The notes beneath the pieces are model-generated. The model did no database searches. It saw only the letters and a list, made by a program, of their open reading frames with translations, and had not been told where the DNA came from. Shown piece after piece: positions 23,339 to 35,255 of a DNA stretch of 64,000 bases. Source of the stretch: Nymphaea colorata (taxonomy: Eukaryota > Streptophyta > Magnoliopsida > Nymphaeales > Nymphaeaceae); NCBI RefSeq assembly GCF_008831285.2, contig NC_045147.1, positions 10,074,334-10,138,333 of the forward strand, in the 5' to 3' direction. A program made the position numbers and the translations under genes. The stretch's first letter is position 1; each line of letters starts with the position of its first letter.

Positions 23339-23557
23339 GGTAGTGTTTGGACCACTCATTGGAAAATGATTTTTGAAAAATCTTGTTTTTGTTAAAAAAG
23401 ATTTTGTTAACGAGTTTTGTAAAAGATAGCCTTTTTATGTTTGGGCGGGCTTGGTCCAAGAACCAGTTTTTCTAAAATTCCTTTTTCCATGCCACCCAAA
23501 ACAAACCAGAAAAGGAGTTTTGGAGGCCCCTTTTTGGGCATGCATCTAAACACGCCC
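23339..23557. mobile_element. Tourist-like MITE
   Basis: The left end GGTAGTGTTTGGA and the reverse complement of the right end GGGCGTGTTTAGA are imperfect terminal inverted repeats. TTA flanks both sides (23336-23338 and 23558-23560), matching PIF/Harbinger targets. The 219-bp interior is non-coding. Confidence 0.65.
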
Positions 23558-23629
23558 TTACTTTAATTACAACAAATAATTAAGATTTAGATGTGTCAGA
23601 TTTCCCCAACATATGTAGCAGTATGCCCG

Positions 23630-23775
23630 GGCTAGAGCTGTGCAACAAATCGAGCTAACTCAAACTCGAATCGAACTCACTCGGTTGAGTTCGAGCTTAT
23701 AAACAAGTTAAGTTCAAGTTGCATGAACCCGATTCGATTAAACTCGAGTAAGCTTGTTTAATTTGGATTTATCTT
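23630..23775. repeat. Dispersed GCTCGAG-rich repeat, copy 3
   Basis: Starts GAGCTGTGCAACAAATCGAG and continues with ACTCGAATCGAACTC and GAGTTCGAGCTT. Same family character as 22853-23255, about 600 bp upstream of the PAH promoter region. Confidence 0.45.
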
Positions 23776-23973
23776 TTTCTTTTTGTGATTTGTAAACTTA
23801 AAACGAAAGAAAGGGTTCATATCAAATGAAGAGGTAGGAAAGGAGTTTAAATGAACTGAAGTCGAGCTTAGCAAAATAAGAGTCAAAGGGATCTCGACTT
23901 GGAACGTGTACAGGTGATATCGTCATACAAATGAAACGAAGTCGGTGAATATCCCTTCTTACCTAACCTAACG

Positions 23974-24111
23974 GCAACAGAAGCCTTTTTTAACTGAAAT
24001 AAATGATAAATGCAGAAGATAAAGGTCACGTAAAAAAAAAAAGCAACAGAAGCCTTTTTTAACTGAAATAAATGATAAATGCAGAAGATAAAGGTCACGT
24101 AAAAAAAAAAA
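23974..24111. repeat. Two-copy 69-bp tandem duplication in the PAH upstream region
   Basis: GCAACAGAAGCC ... GGTCACGTAAAAAAAAAA occurs twice in direct succession (23974 and 24043) with almost no differences. Each copy carries GATAAA and a CACGT core. The duplication ends about 30 bp before a TATA-like element. Confidence 0.95.
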
Positions 24112-24143
24112 GGTTCAAATGTGAGAAACATTAGAATAAAAAC

Positions 24144-24153
24144 CATATAAAGG
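24144..24153 (+). promoter_or_regulatory. Candidate TATA element of the PAH gene
   Basis: CATATAAAGG is followed by a purine-rich stretch and then a CT-rich leader (tract near 24358-24375), typical of plant 5' UTRs. A start near 24180 would give a leader of about 580 nt. Not tested; other TATA-like sites exist in this AT-rich DNA. Confidence 0.4.
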
Positions 24154-24463
24154 AGGAAGAAGACAGAGGAGAGGCGACAAAGAAGAGGAAGAGGAGGGAA
24201 TTTTACTGGTTCAGGGATTGAACTTTCCAAGTGACAACCTAACAGCAGCCATCTCACCCTTACCTCAGTCCAACTCAAGCCCCTCTCGTCATCACTCGAT
24301 TAAAAAGCTTCAAAACCAAACACGCAATCATCAAACGGTCTTCTTCGTCTCCCTCCCTCTCTCTCTCTCTCTCAACAATAAGAACCAAGCACATTCCTTG
24401 CATCCATTGGAATATCCCTCTCTCTCTTTCGATTCATTGTCCTCCTAAATCCATCTCTTTCGT

Positions 24464-24695
24464 ATGAATAATTGAATCCCCAAGTGGATTTTGGAACTAC
24501 AGTTTCTCCTTTTCCTACGTAGAGCGGTTTATTTTTAGTAAATTTCATTCGATGGGCATCTGCAAATAAGCTTTCATGTGCATTATCCCTCCTCAAAATC
24601 CATCTTTTGCGAAGTTGGTGCCAGCGAATCGAGCGATTCAATCCGGAGGAACCCAATACGCTGCTGCCACCAAATTGGGTTCCTCTCGGGATTGA
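24464..24695 (+). promoter_or_regulatory. Three upstream ORFs in the putative PAH leader
   Basis: If the leader is unspliced it contains ATG-initiated ORFs at 24464-24475 (3 codons), 24552-24569 (5 codons) and 24576-24695 (39 codons). The last ends 61 nt before the main ATG at 24757. Such uORFs commonly reduce or condition translation in plants. The 39-codon peptide has no recognised motif, so whether it is a conserved peptide uORF is unknown. Confidence 0.5.
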
Positions 24696-24756
24696 AGGGT
24701 AGATCGGATTTTGGTGACGGAAATTCGCGTTTTTCTATTCCACGGCGGTCGGGAAG

Positions 24757-27700
24757 ATGAACGCAGTGGAACGATTAGGGAGCTACATAACGAGGGGAGT
24801 CTACACTGTTGCCGGGCCATTCCATCCGTTTGGTGGCGCCGTTGACATCATCGTGGTGGAGCAGCAGGACGGCACCTTCAAATCGACACCTTGGTACGTG
24901 AAGTTCGGCAAATTTCAGGGAGTGTTGAAGCGACGGGAGAAGCTTGTCACCGTCTCCGTCAATGGCGTGGAGGCTGAGTTTCACATGTTCCTGGACCACA
25001 AGGGCGAGGCTTATTTTCTCAAGGAGGTTGATCAAGATGACGACGATGGGGCTCCAAGTGCGCCATCTTCCGGTGAAGACACGGAGGATGGGAAGCGGAG
25101 AAAGAAGGGTGGTTGTCAGTCCGAAGATTTGGACAGCCGCCAGAGATCGGAGTTGGACGAAGATCCCATGAATCCGGCGAGGACGGTGATCAATGAGAAC
25201 AACGGGAAGTTGCTGATGAGGACCAATTCGAGGCGATCTCGCATTCTCGGGCTTGTTTTTGGGAGGAGGTCGATGAAGGGGGAGAGGAGGGACGGCAGTG
25301 GCGTCGATAGGATCGACTCGTTGGAGAGAGCTGAGATTGCAGCTGATCTTCTCGAAGTCAAATGGTCGACCAATTTTTCTGATCGTACGAAGGAAGGTAC
25401 TGCCACTAATTCTTCGTCGCTGTCTTCTACCTCTCCCTTGACTAATGGCAGGGATGATCCTGGTTTGGCTAAGGATAGACGAGTAGGTGGGAATTACGAC
25501 GCTAGTGCTTTGATTTTGAAGAATTCTGCTCGGGAGAGTCCTTCTCTGCCGCAAGATGATTCAATTGTAGGAAAGAACTCTGAATTGGACTTACCAGAAT
25601 CTCTAAACTCTTGTTCTTCGCTGGAATGTAGCTCGGTTTTGTCTCTGCCTGCTGAAAAAGAAACACAAGGAAACGATTGTGTTGGCATTGATAAAGAGCT
25701 GGCAATGTCTCCACCAATTACAGAATCGGAGAGTTCGGACGAAAAAGAACCAAAAGAAAATGGTGGGAACGTCCTTTCGACGGATGGAGTTTCTGATGTG
25801 GCGAGGGAGGTGAATGGCGACGCCCCATCATCTTCTAATATTGCTCCACGCTGGAATGTAGCAGAAGAGGAAAATTGTGATGTTGATTTTCTTGAGTTGG
25901 TGACTTCTGGTATGAAGGATCCTTCTTCCATGCTAGAAGATAGTTCTGTTGGGGGAATGGATGATGGGATGGAGTTTTCAGTTCTCCAAAATTCATGTTT
26001 AACGTTGGAAGGTAGCTTTCCATTACCCAAAAGTGCTGAAAAAGAAGAACAAGAAAACGACTGTTCTGGCATCCGTGCCGAGGCGCAAATGTCTACAATG
26101 GTTATAATATCAAAACGTTTGAATTCAGGTGCAAAAGAATCAAACGAGGAGTGTACGTGCGTCACTTCAATGGCAGAAAACTCTAAGAAGGAGAGTGAAT
26201 CAGAAGATGATTCTCTTTCGTCATCTACTCTGGAACCTGGGGTCGATGATGCTAATACAAGGACTTGCAACGATGAGGTTATTGAGCAGGAAACTGTTCA
26301 GAAAGGCTGGACGGATGAGGTTCAACTTAATGCTGAGTTGTTATGTGAGACAACTGAGCTGGTTAATGAACCTACTTTATCGCGCAACTTGCTTATACAG
26401 GTCGAAGAAAAAAGAGAAAATTATTTAAAACTGAAACAAGATGGAAAAGATCGTTGCTGCCCCCTTGACGAACACGAAATTGTAACAGAGAAGAAATATA
26501 AGTCTAGTGATTTCACCTTACAAAGTTATGGTTCAGATAAGATGATTGATGGTAATGAGACAGAAAACGTATTAGAATATGGTTCAACCCATACTGGAGA
26601 CATGGAAGTCTTTCAATTCGATGATATTTCAGAAAACGAAAATCTTGTGACGAATGTGGCTGTTGACGTGGATACATTGGATAGAGCTTCTCCAATGGAG
26701 ACGGCGAAGAATTCTGAAAGCCAAAGGGAACATCTAGATGATGTCTGCTCCTCTCCAGATCAATTTGACAATGCGGAAGTCACGGAAAATTTGTCATATC
26801 ATGGTGCCAATTTAGCATATCCCAGCTATCCACCATCATTGAAGGATAAAACATCAACCGAAAGCATTTCGTCTGGTCAGGGCGGTCACAAGGCAGACAA
26901 AAATGAGTTAGAAATAGATAATGATGTCACAGTGCTGACCTCTGTGGCTAGTTCCCTGAATTCTATTAATGGCAGTCTGACTGCATCTTGTTCAGGCCAC
27001 GTTGCAGGCTGTCAACTTTTGGAAGATGAGCTTCTTACTGATATTTCCAGCTTTCCGAATGGCAAGGACAATGTTCCAGCATGGCCCTCCCAAGATGCAG
27101 CAGTTGATGGAGAAATGATGACATATGCTACCAATGGTACTCTGGAGAAGACAAGTGAGCTGGAGAGGATGCTTCACGAATCATCTTTGTCTTCCGAGCT
27201 TATCTTTGAATCAACCACAGAAGATGACATACAGGAGTCGTCGTGTGGTTGTTATCATATGACGCCTGTTGAAGCAATGGAGAGATCCAAGCCAATTAGC
27301 ATCTTAAAACCTCTCAAGCATGAAGGTGATGCCGAACCATTCTCAAAATCTTTACCCGTCCTCAGATCTGGCATCTCTGACCTGGAAAGCTTTGGCATTC
27401 ATACTCTAAGTCATTCACTGACTTCAAACTATGAACTCTTGAAGATGGGAATCCTCGGGAAGGATTTTGAAAGCCCTTCAGATGATAGAGTTGCATCTAA
27501 AGTTAAAATGGAAACCGAGCAGAGCAAGCCTGAGGGTGATACTTCCGTTTGTGAAACTCAAAGTGGATCAGAATCCCAAAGGCCTCAAGTTGACAATCTC
27601 GTTGGTAAGCTTGTGACGTTGCTTTTATATGAAATGCATTTTGAAAATATATGGAAGTTCCTTTTGCTTCTCTAGTTATTGTAACAATTCATGGTTGAGA

Positions 27701-30700
27701 TTTGGTTAGGTCCCCATATTTTCTTCCCATACTTCTTTATTCATGCTTCGGGGAATCCTTGGTAGGTTCTTATGTATGCTAGTATGTGCTTCTCTGTTAC
27801 CATGCAGAAATATCTCTTTGTAAGCACTTGCTGTCTGAAGGAATGGGGATCGAAGCTGCTTCAAAGACATTTGATGCCGAGAAAGTTTCTTTTGAGAAGT
27901 TCAGTGCTTTGGGCCCATCAATTCTGAAAAATGATAGGCTTGTAGTTAGGATAAACGGTCAATACTTTCCATGGGATGCTGCAGCACCAATTGTTCTGGG
28001 CATGGTTTCATTTGGACATGAAAAGACATTGGAACCCAAGGGCATGATTGCTGTTGAACGAATTGAAAAGAAACTTGAAAAGTACCCCTCCTCTGCAATT
28101 GTTCCCTCAGGTGGAAGCTGGAGATTCTGGCCGTTTGGTTTTAACAAATCAAAATCACTTACAGCTACTCGGTCACTCCCAAGTGATTGCTTGGGTGACA
28201 GTGGTGAAAAATCTCTTGAGAAGCAACTTAGTGCAGCAGAAAGGGAGGATATGAATACAAGATCTACTAAGAAGGTCCGAACAATTATTCCAACATCTGA
28301 ACAGTTGGCATCACTGAACCTGAAAGAAGGGCAGAACATAGTAACTTTTACATTTTCTACTGCAATGCTAGGAAAGCAACAGGTTTCTTATCACTCAAAA
28401 ATATATCTTCAACTAGCCTGATGTGTTTCTGCATCCTGTATGACTGTATACACTTTTCTATTGAGCAGGTTGATGCTAGAATTTATCTTTGGAAATGGAA
28501 CACACGGATAGTCATCTCAGATGTTGATGGAACCATCACTAAGTAAGTTCCCTTTGCATTTTGCAATCATTTAGTGACGACAGCTTCTCCATATAATTCC
28601 TGGTTTAAGTAGTACAAATGATAAATGAGCTGTGCTCGTTTCTTGGGTCTTTGGGCTTGTAAAATTTCATTCATGATGGGCTCATTAAGAAAATGACATA
28701 AGCATGAGCTCATTCACATTCTTAAACAAGTGTAAGTATGAATGCTGGAAATTTGTCTTGTTTCTGGTTGAATAAGCATGATATGCATATATCATGTTAT
28801 ATCATATGTAAATTTTCAGATTAGTTCTTCTGTATATACATTAAAATTTTAGCAGGTGTTTAAAGAGAGGCAAGTGTATTTTTTTTTTTTTTTCACATGA
28901 GAGCTTAAAATTGGCTTTCACAGCATGGACAGTGCAGGAACTGTTATTTGGGCAAATGGCCCAGGCACCATGACTGCTTCTTTGGTTTGTTTGGCTCATT
29001 TACCCACCTTAACTTCATTGTCGTGGCACATGAACTTCAATCAAGTGTTGCTCCCGATCCTGCACATTTCTATTTAGGATATTAGTATCTTAAATTCAAA
29101 TGCCATCAATGATTATCACAGAACTGCAAGTGAAGGCATATTTCAGCCACAACTGAAACAAAGATGTTCAGAACAAAACCAATGGATTTGAGAATCAGCA
29201 GGAAAGCAATTTTTTGTTAGATATATATTATTCTATCTCTTGGCCTCTTGGATGCATTTATACCATTTATATTATGTGTATTAGAAGATCCAACAGGCGA
29301 ATATTTTTAATGTAACCTTATATGAGAGAAAAATCGTCTCTCTCCCTCTGTGTATGGCTGCTAAAATCTTCTCCATGTACAGTACATATTTTAACGAGAG
29401 TGCTTTTAGTGAAATCTCAATTTTTGCTTCTCATTCTGTGAAAATTCTTTGTGACTCTGAGCAGATCAGATGTTCTTGGACAGTTCATGCCTTTGGTTGG
29501 GAAAGACTGGTCACATTTGGGTGTGGCACATCTATATTCTGCAATAAAGGTTAGTGTCTTCCATGCTTTACCCCTGCACAGGCTGTCCTTTTCAATAGTA
29601 CAGGCATGTTTGTCCTGGTCATAGATGTAACTCCTAACAGATCTAGACCCAGAATTGTTCACCCGTGAAAGAGAAGAAAGGACAAGAGAGAGGAGGGGAT
29701 TCTTCAACGGCATGATGGCTGCCCTCAAAGTTTTAGGCATGTCCCAATTTTAATTAAATGTAAACACAAAACTTTACATGGCAAAGTAGTACAGCATAAA
29801 CAATACAATTACATCATCACCACCAATTACACAAAGAAGCACAATACATGACACAAAAGGTTTTGGATCCCAATCTGGTTGCACCCAAACCCATAGTAAT
29901 TTATAACACCACTTTTTTTCACCTCACAATGACGTAATCAGCAATGCCAATGATTTGTCTTGTTACACTGAGAAACACTAAAGACACTCTTGGGTAAATC
30001 ATAAGACTTGGAAGGAAGTGGCAAGGTGAAAAGTGCTCTGATACCATAATGGATCTAGACATCCAGAATTGTTCGCCTGTGAAAGCGAACAAAGGACAAG
30101 AGAGAGAAGTGGATTTTTCAACAGCATACTGGCTGCCCTCAAAGGGTAAGGCGTGTCCTAACTTTGATTAAATGAAAAAAAAAAAGAACTTGACGTGGCA
30201 AAATAATACAACATATAAATGATAACAATTACATTATCACCATTGATTACACAAGAAGCACAAGGTTTTGGACCCCAATCTGGTTGTATCCAAGCCTATA
30301 ATAATTTAAAACACCACACCGTTGCAACTCCACCCCATGACTTGGCTTGTCATATTCTGTCATGGCGCAGTGGCTGCGTTGTATCTATGGCCAACTTTCA
30401 CTGGGCAAAAGTTCTCAACTATTTTAGTTAACATTTCAGGATAGCAGGAAATCTTTCATGTACTTGTAAGTTGTTTTTCTTCGGTTTTTTGTGATCAAGA
30501 CTCACAGATGGTCTAAGGTTAGAAAACACGGGCCAAAGAAAGGATCCTCTAGATCTTATCATGCCTGCCATGGATATGTCAGGAGACATGTGGGATCAGG
30601 CCATTAGTTAGTGAGCCTCTGAATCTGAAATCCTCCATTATGACTCAACAGCAATGGCATATCCTTTGACTGCACCTGAAGCTTGGGGCCTAATGCTTCG

Positions 30701-33700
30701 TATTTAATCAATTTATATAAACATGATTAAATGTTGCTCGTTGTTAGCTGTTTGTATTCTTTTGGGCGGATCTTTCTGTTTCATCTAAAGTTGCAACCAA
30801 GATTATCAATGCATAGTCGATTTTTTTTCTCCAGTTGTATAACTTTTGAATTCTTGTTTTTTCTACCCTCTCTGATGCAGGAAAATGGTTATCAAATGCT
30901 ATTCCTCAGTGCTCGTGCTATCTCGCAAGCTTATCTAACAAGGCAGTTCCTTTTCAACCTTAAGCAGGTATGGATGAGGAATATCTACGAATGGTTCTAT
31001 CTACAAATATTGATATGCCTCCATCCTTTCACTATTTCCAACATGAATCTAGAAATTTGATATACTGTAGCAGGAGGTACTTTTAGATGTGAAGTCCGAA
31101 AAAATGCCTTAAATCTGAAAGTTTACATAACCAGGACGGAAAAGCGCTTCCTGATGGACCAGTTGTCATTTCTCCTGATGGGTTGTTCCCTTCCTTATTT
31201 CGAGAAGGTGATTTATCTGTTCCTTTGTAGATGTGATATTCTGAGCTTTTGTTAGAGTGCTGTAGGCGTTTTCTATTTTTCTAACCATTTGCAAATAAGA
31301 AACATGCATATTAGATCAGTCTGATTCTAAGTGGTCTTTGTTCATAACTTCATATAGTCTTGTTTACCTTTTCTTGTGCATTTCTTTTTCACAGAGTGTT
31401 GTTCAAAGGGCATGTTTTCTGAATATGGAATGCTCCTTCGCATGGCCTTTTTCTATTCAAATACTGTTCGTGTTGTTTCATTAACCTAGGTCTGGACTTC
31501 TGTATGAATAAATAACTTTAGCACTGTGCTTGTCTCTGGCTTAATCTTGGAGGAAAATATACAACCAACATTATGCATCATCCTCTGAGTATGCACGGAC
31601 ACACAACCTTAGGCATTTCACTGAATTACAGAAAGTTCTGTTTTTTTTTTTTTTCTATGAAATGGATTTAAGATTCATGAACAGTAAAAGAACATATGCA
31701 TGTACTTGCTTTGGTGTCCATATAAGTTGGAGAAGCTAGTGTTCTTCTGAAATTTGGCTTTGTGCCTCATCAATAAGGTTCCAAATGACAGTAATCTTGA
31801 TTTTTACGTGTGTTTTATTTGTCAGGGCAAAATACCTCTTAGATACGCATTTAGAATATGCATTTGCTAGTTCCTCTAGAATATCCTGGAAGGGAAATAA
31901 TATTTTTTTATTACTATAGCCAACCTGGGCCTCTCTTGTGTGACACAGCAACTACTTCTTAATCCTGCATTAGACTTACACTGTTCAACTATTGGAGTAA
32001 CTGTGTACACATTATAGTGTTAATATTTCAGGTTTGGAACTGCATGCCTGTGTATTTCTATGTGGTCAAGGTTCTGATTTCATAATTTGGGGAACTTTTT
32101 TTTGTCCTTTTCAGTTATTAGAAGGGCTCCTCATGAATTCAAGATTGCATGCCTTGAGGTGAGCTATTATGCTATTTTTCACTGCTGAAAAAACTTTTTT
32201 TTGTAAACATTTTTATATTATTTGTTCATGTGGAAGGACATTCGTGGATTGCAGTTTATATATTATTCCTGACTGGTTTAGCAGATCAGTTGAAATGAAA
32301 TTATGAACTGATTATTAAATATGAAAATGAAATATAAGCTGCTTCGTTACCTGAAACTGGGTTGCTGGATATATTGCTTATGTAAGCAAAGAAAATTTGA
32401 ATACCTCCACCTCATTCTTTATTTAAATCAGTTCACGCATGCTTTCTCAAATGCTTCTTTGCATGTATGCAGTATGCACTACAATTTGGTTGAGGACTAA
32501 TCCATTTTGTTAATAATTGTCAAACCAGTGTCACAGAAAATGCGTTTTATTGGAGAATAACAAAAAATAAAGTTAAAACAGGTCAACCATAAAAAACGAG
32601 AAAAAAACATGTTTTTTTTGAAAAAAATGCCAAATGAAAAATATAAAAAAGTACAAAAAAAAAACACATTTTTTTGCTTTCTTTTGCGTTTTTTTCATTT
32701 TTTCATTTTTCATTTTTCCTTTTTTTCATGTTTTTTACTTTTTAATTACCAGATTTTTATTTTCACATTTTTCACATTATTTTTAGGATATTTCCTTTCT
32801 TATCGTTTTTAAAGCTTGCTGAGTTTTTTTCCAAGATTTTCTTGATAAAAACAGTCTGCGGTATTATACTAGAGAACCACTCTCTTGCTATATTCGTACC
32901 TATTCGCTATTGTTCCTATTTGGTTTGAGAATACACAAAAACGATATTTGTAACAATGTACCAAACCAATGAACCATCTTTTTTTTAATCAGGTGTCTTT
33001 CCTATGACTTGATAAGTGTAAATTTATGTTCATCCGATATCATCCATTGCATTTTCATCTGACCCATTGCTTGTGCATGGGGATTCTAACACTCAAGCTA
33101 ATTTTAGCATGAGAATGGTTCTGTTAAAATAATTAAGGATTCCTTGGGAGGGAAGCATGCCTATGCGTTGGCCATTTTCTAGAGCCACCTATGAGTACTA
33201 AAAAGTTGCAGGCCTCAGAGGCAACCAGCATGTTCCATATGATTATATGAGCTAAAACATAGCCAACATAGGTATTTGTCGGTTGCTGAGTTCATGTGTG
33301 TTCAGACTTAAATTGAAGAGTCCATATGCTTTACATTGAAGAGTCTATCTTCTCAATGTTGTTGCATATCGATTGTCATTGCTTCACCCTTCTCAAGGGC
33401 TAGTATGATAGGCATGTAGTGATATCCTATTTCCCTTTCTGAGAGAATTTTTCTTTTTTGATATTTTTTTACCAACTAATTGACGTATGGCCTTTTTTCT
33501 TCTAGGGTAGTTCAGACGAATGCATTATCATATGCATTGACTCTCTCCTGTTTGATTTTTTCTGCTTATACCCATTTAAATTTCTCTTTAGTTATTTTTT
33601 GGTTTAGTTGTTATAGATGTGTTTGACTTGGTACTACATAATGTTCAAATACTTTTAAAGGCCACTAATGCCTTACTGATTTGATGTTTTCCATTTTTTA

Positions 33701-34157
33701 GGATATTCGTGCACTATTTCCTCCTGATTGCAATCCATTTTATGCTGGTTTCGGAAACAGAGACACAGATGAGATCAGCTACCTGAAGGTTGGAATTCCA
33801 AAGGGTAAAATTTTCATCATTAATCCCAAGGTACTGCTTGCAAGTCCTTCATTACTTATAATGTCACTGAGCGCATAAAAAATGTTTGTCCTCTGAACAA
33901 CTTCATTGATGGTTTTGATTCACAGGGTGAGGTAGCTGTGAACCGTAGGATTGATACAAAGTCGTACCATTCCTTGCATTCGCTTGTTAATGGCATATTT
34001 CCAGCTGTGTCCTCATACGAGCAAGTAAGTATCCATGGGAGCAGTTGATTTAAGATATTATTGTCATCACCACTCTTTGTTAATGCATAATTTGCATCAG
34101 GAGGACTTTAACTCATGGAATTACTGGAAGATGCCTCTTCCTGATATCAATGACTAA
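24757..34157 (+). CDS. PAH: Phosphatidate phosphatase PAH (lipin family), complete, 10 coding exons
   Basis: Mg2+-dependent phosphatidate phosphatase, converting phosphatidic acid to diacylglycerol; in plants PAH1 and PAH2 restrain ER phospholipid synthesis. Exons: 24757-27604, 27808-28382, 28469-28542, 29465-29549, 30881-30967, 31135-31207, 32115-32158, 33702-33830, 33926-34024, 34101-34157. All introns are GT-AG; together they encode 1356 residues and TAA. The N-LIP domain is at residues 1 to about 95 ([20 protein letters not shown] start). A long acidic, Ser-rich middle follows, almost all in the giant first exon. The C-LIP half starts near 950, has GGSWRFWPF near 1046-1054, and the catalytic HAD motif DVDGT at 1159-1163, then [16 protein letters not shown]. 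Arabidopsis PAH1/2 are about 900-930 residues, so this protein is clearly longer; the middle holds an internal duplication (residues about 284-318 and 412-446). Intron 4 carries a TRIM element and intron 7 an A/T-rich foldback. Assignment is firm; which paralogue is not. Confidence 0.95.
29638..30316 (-). mobile_element. TRIM (miniature LTR retrotransposon) in PAH intron 4
   Basis: Two direct repeats, 29638-29911 and 30050-30316, are diverged LTRs. Read on the minus strand they begin TGGTGTT, and the 30050 copy ends TAGATCCA. The minus-strand 5' LTR is followed three bases later by TGGTATCAGAGC (30035-30046), the initiator tRNA-Met primer site. The purine tract GAGGTGAAAAAAAG directly precedes the 3' LTR. 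Only about 140 bp lie between the LTRs, so there is no coding capacity. At 679 bp total this fits TRIM elements. I saw no 5S-like sequence, so it is not obviously Cassandra. No clean 5-bp target duplication. Confidence 0.8.
32525..32830. repeat. A/T-rich foldback repeat in PAH intron 7
   Basis: An A-rich arm (AAAAAACGAGAAAAAAACATG, then GAAAAATATAAAAAAG) is followed by a T-rich arm (TTCATTTTTTCATTTTTCATT), which could fold back. The reverse complement resembles the GAAAAACATGAAAAACTG stretch at 41215-41620, so the two may be one decayed family. No ORF of note. Confidence 0.35.
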
Positions 34158-35023
34158 AGTGAATCCAGATGCTTCAACTTCCAGTGGAAATGCTAAACCA
34201 GTTTATGTTCATGATCAAAGGATGCCATAAGCATATTCTTTCTATAGGGCCTGCAGTTAGCACAGGCACGTCTTCTGTGGAACCGAGTATTGTGTATAAA
34301 TTATCACGATACCTTGCTAGCAGAAATTTTGGCAGTCTAACTCCTGGCTTTGGTAACTTCACCTAATCAGCCTGGAGTTTCATCACGGGTAAGCTCTCCT
34401 CCCTGGACTGTCCTCAATTTGGCCGATTTTTTCCCTTTGATTGGTTGAGAATCTAAGACTGCTTGAAGTTTGCAAAAAACCTTTTCATCATCTTTTTGAA
34501 ATGATACTCTTTGCATGTTTGGCAGTTGTTCCACGCTAATCAGATGATAGTCCAAAAAGATGCTCTCCATCTGGCCATCATCGGAAGAAAAGTTCTCCTT
34601 CGCGGGTAATTTGAGTCTGTACAGATTAACACTCGTACTAATTTGACCAAGTTTAGGTGAAGAAATTGTATAGAAGCTGGGGGGCAATGCAAGAAATTTT
34701 GGGGTATCTGACAGAATATGTAATTTATTTACAGTGCTATTCTTATGTAACCTTTCCATTCCAGCAGATTGAGTGGTTCGGTAATTTCCATCGTATGAGG
34801 GCAAGTGTTTGAAAGAAATTTGTAAAGTATCTTATAGAACCCTTGTGCACATAGTGTTCATTTTTCCTGCAGTGCAAGCCTTGAAAGATGATAATAATGG
34901 TGAAGATGTACAGATTCCTGTTGTTTTAGCCAAAATAGTGTGGATCGTTATGGTGTGTTTTTACTATAAGGGTGATCAATCGTCACGGGAAACTGGTGAA
35001 GACCCTGGATAACACAGTCTGAC
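34158..35023. other. PAH 3' UTR and downstream flank
   Basis: Follows the PAH stop codon. It probably includes the 3' UTR; no polyadenylation site can be fixed by eye. A 145-codon minus-strand open frame (34367-34804) shows no recognisable domain and I do not call it. Confidence 0.4.
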
Positions 35024-35255
35024 TTGAAGCCTGTAATGGGATGGCAAAAGTTTTGCATTCGCCTGTAAAAACTTTTGAAGTTAATCTGGGCCATAGTTTT
35101 GTTCACTTGAAAATTTTTTGGCTGTCTCAAGGGCCTTTTGCCATGTTTTTCGTTTTAAGACTGTTAGTCAAACCGTGTGGACTCCATGCTTTCTGGCAAA
35201 AAGTTCCATGAAAAGCAAAACTTTTGCCTTCAATCCGGCCCTTGAAAGCCTGATT
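35024..35255. mobile_element. Possible foldback MITE
   Basis: GGCAAAAGTTTTGC near 35043 is exactly inverted as GCAAAACTTTTGCC near 35216. The flanking bases extend the pairing imperfectly toward GAAGCC and GGCCCTTGAAAGCC at the outer ends. No clear target duplication. Confidence 0.35.

Noticed and set aside
25494-26270. 258-codon minus-strand open frame inside PAH exon 1
   Set aside because: It lies antisense to a clearly coding exon, has no recognisable domain, and similar shadows occur elsewhere along the same exon. Codon bias of the sense gene explains it.
30035-30046. GCTCTGATACCA motifs (also 53149-53160; complement at 58343-58355) considered as regulatory or tRNA pieces
   Set aside because: They are the tRNA-Met primer-binding sites of LTR elements, each at an LTR border.
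29638-30316. TRIM considered as a Cassandra element
   Set aside because: Cassandra LTRs carry 5S rRNA-like promoter sequence; I found none here.
34367-34804. 145-codon minus-strand ORF downstream of PAH
   Set aside because: No recognised domain, and it probably overlaps the PAH 3' UTR. Without homology it is not supportable.
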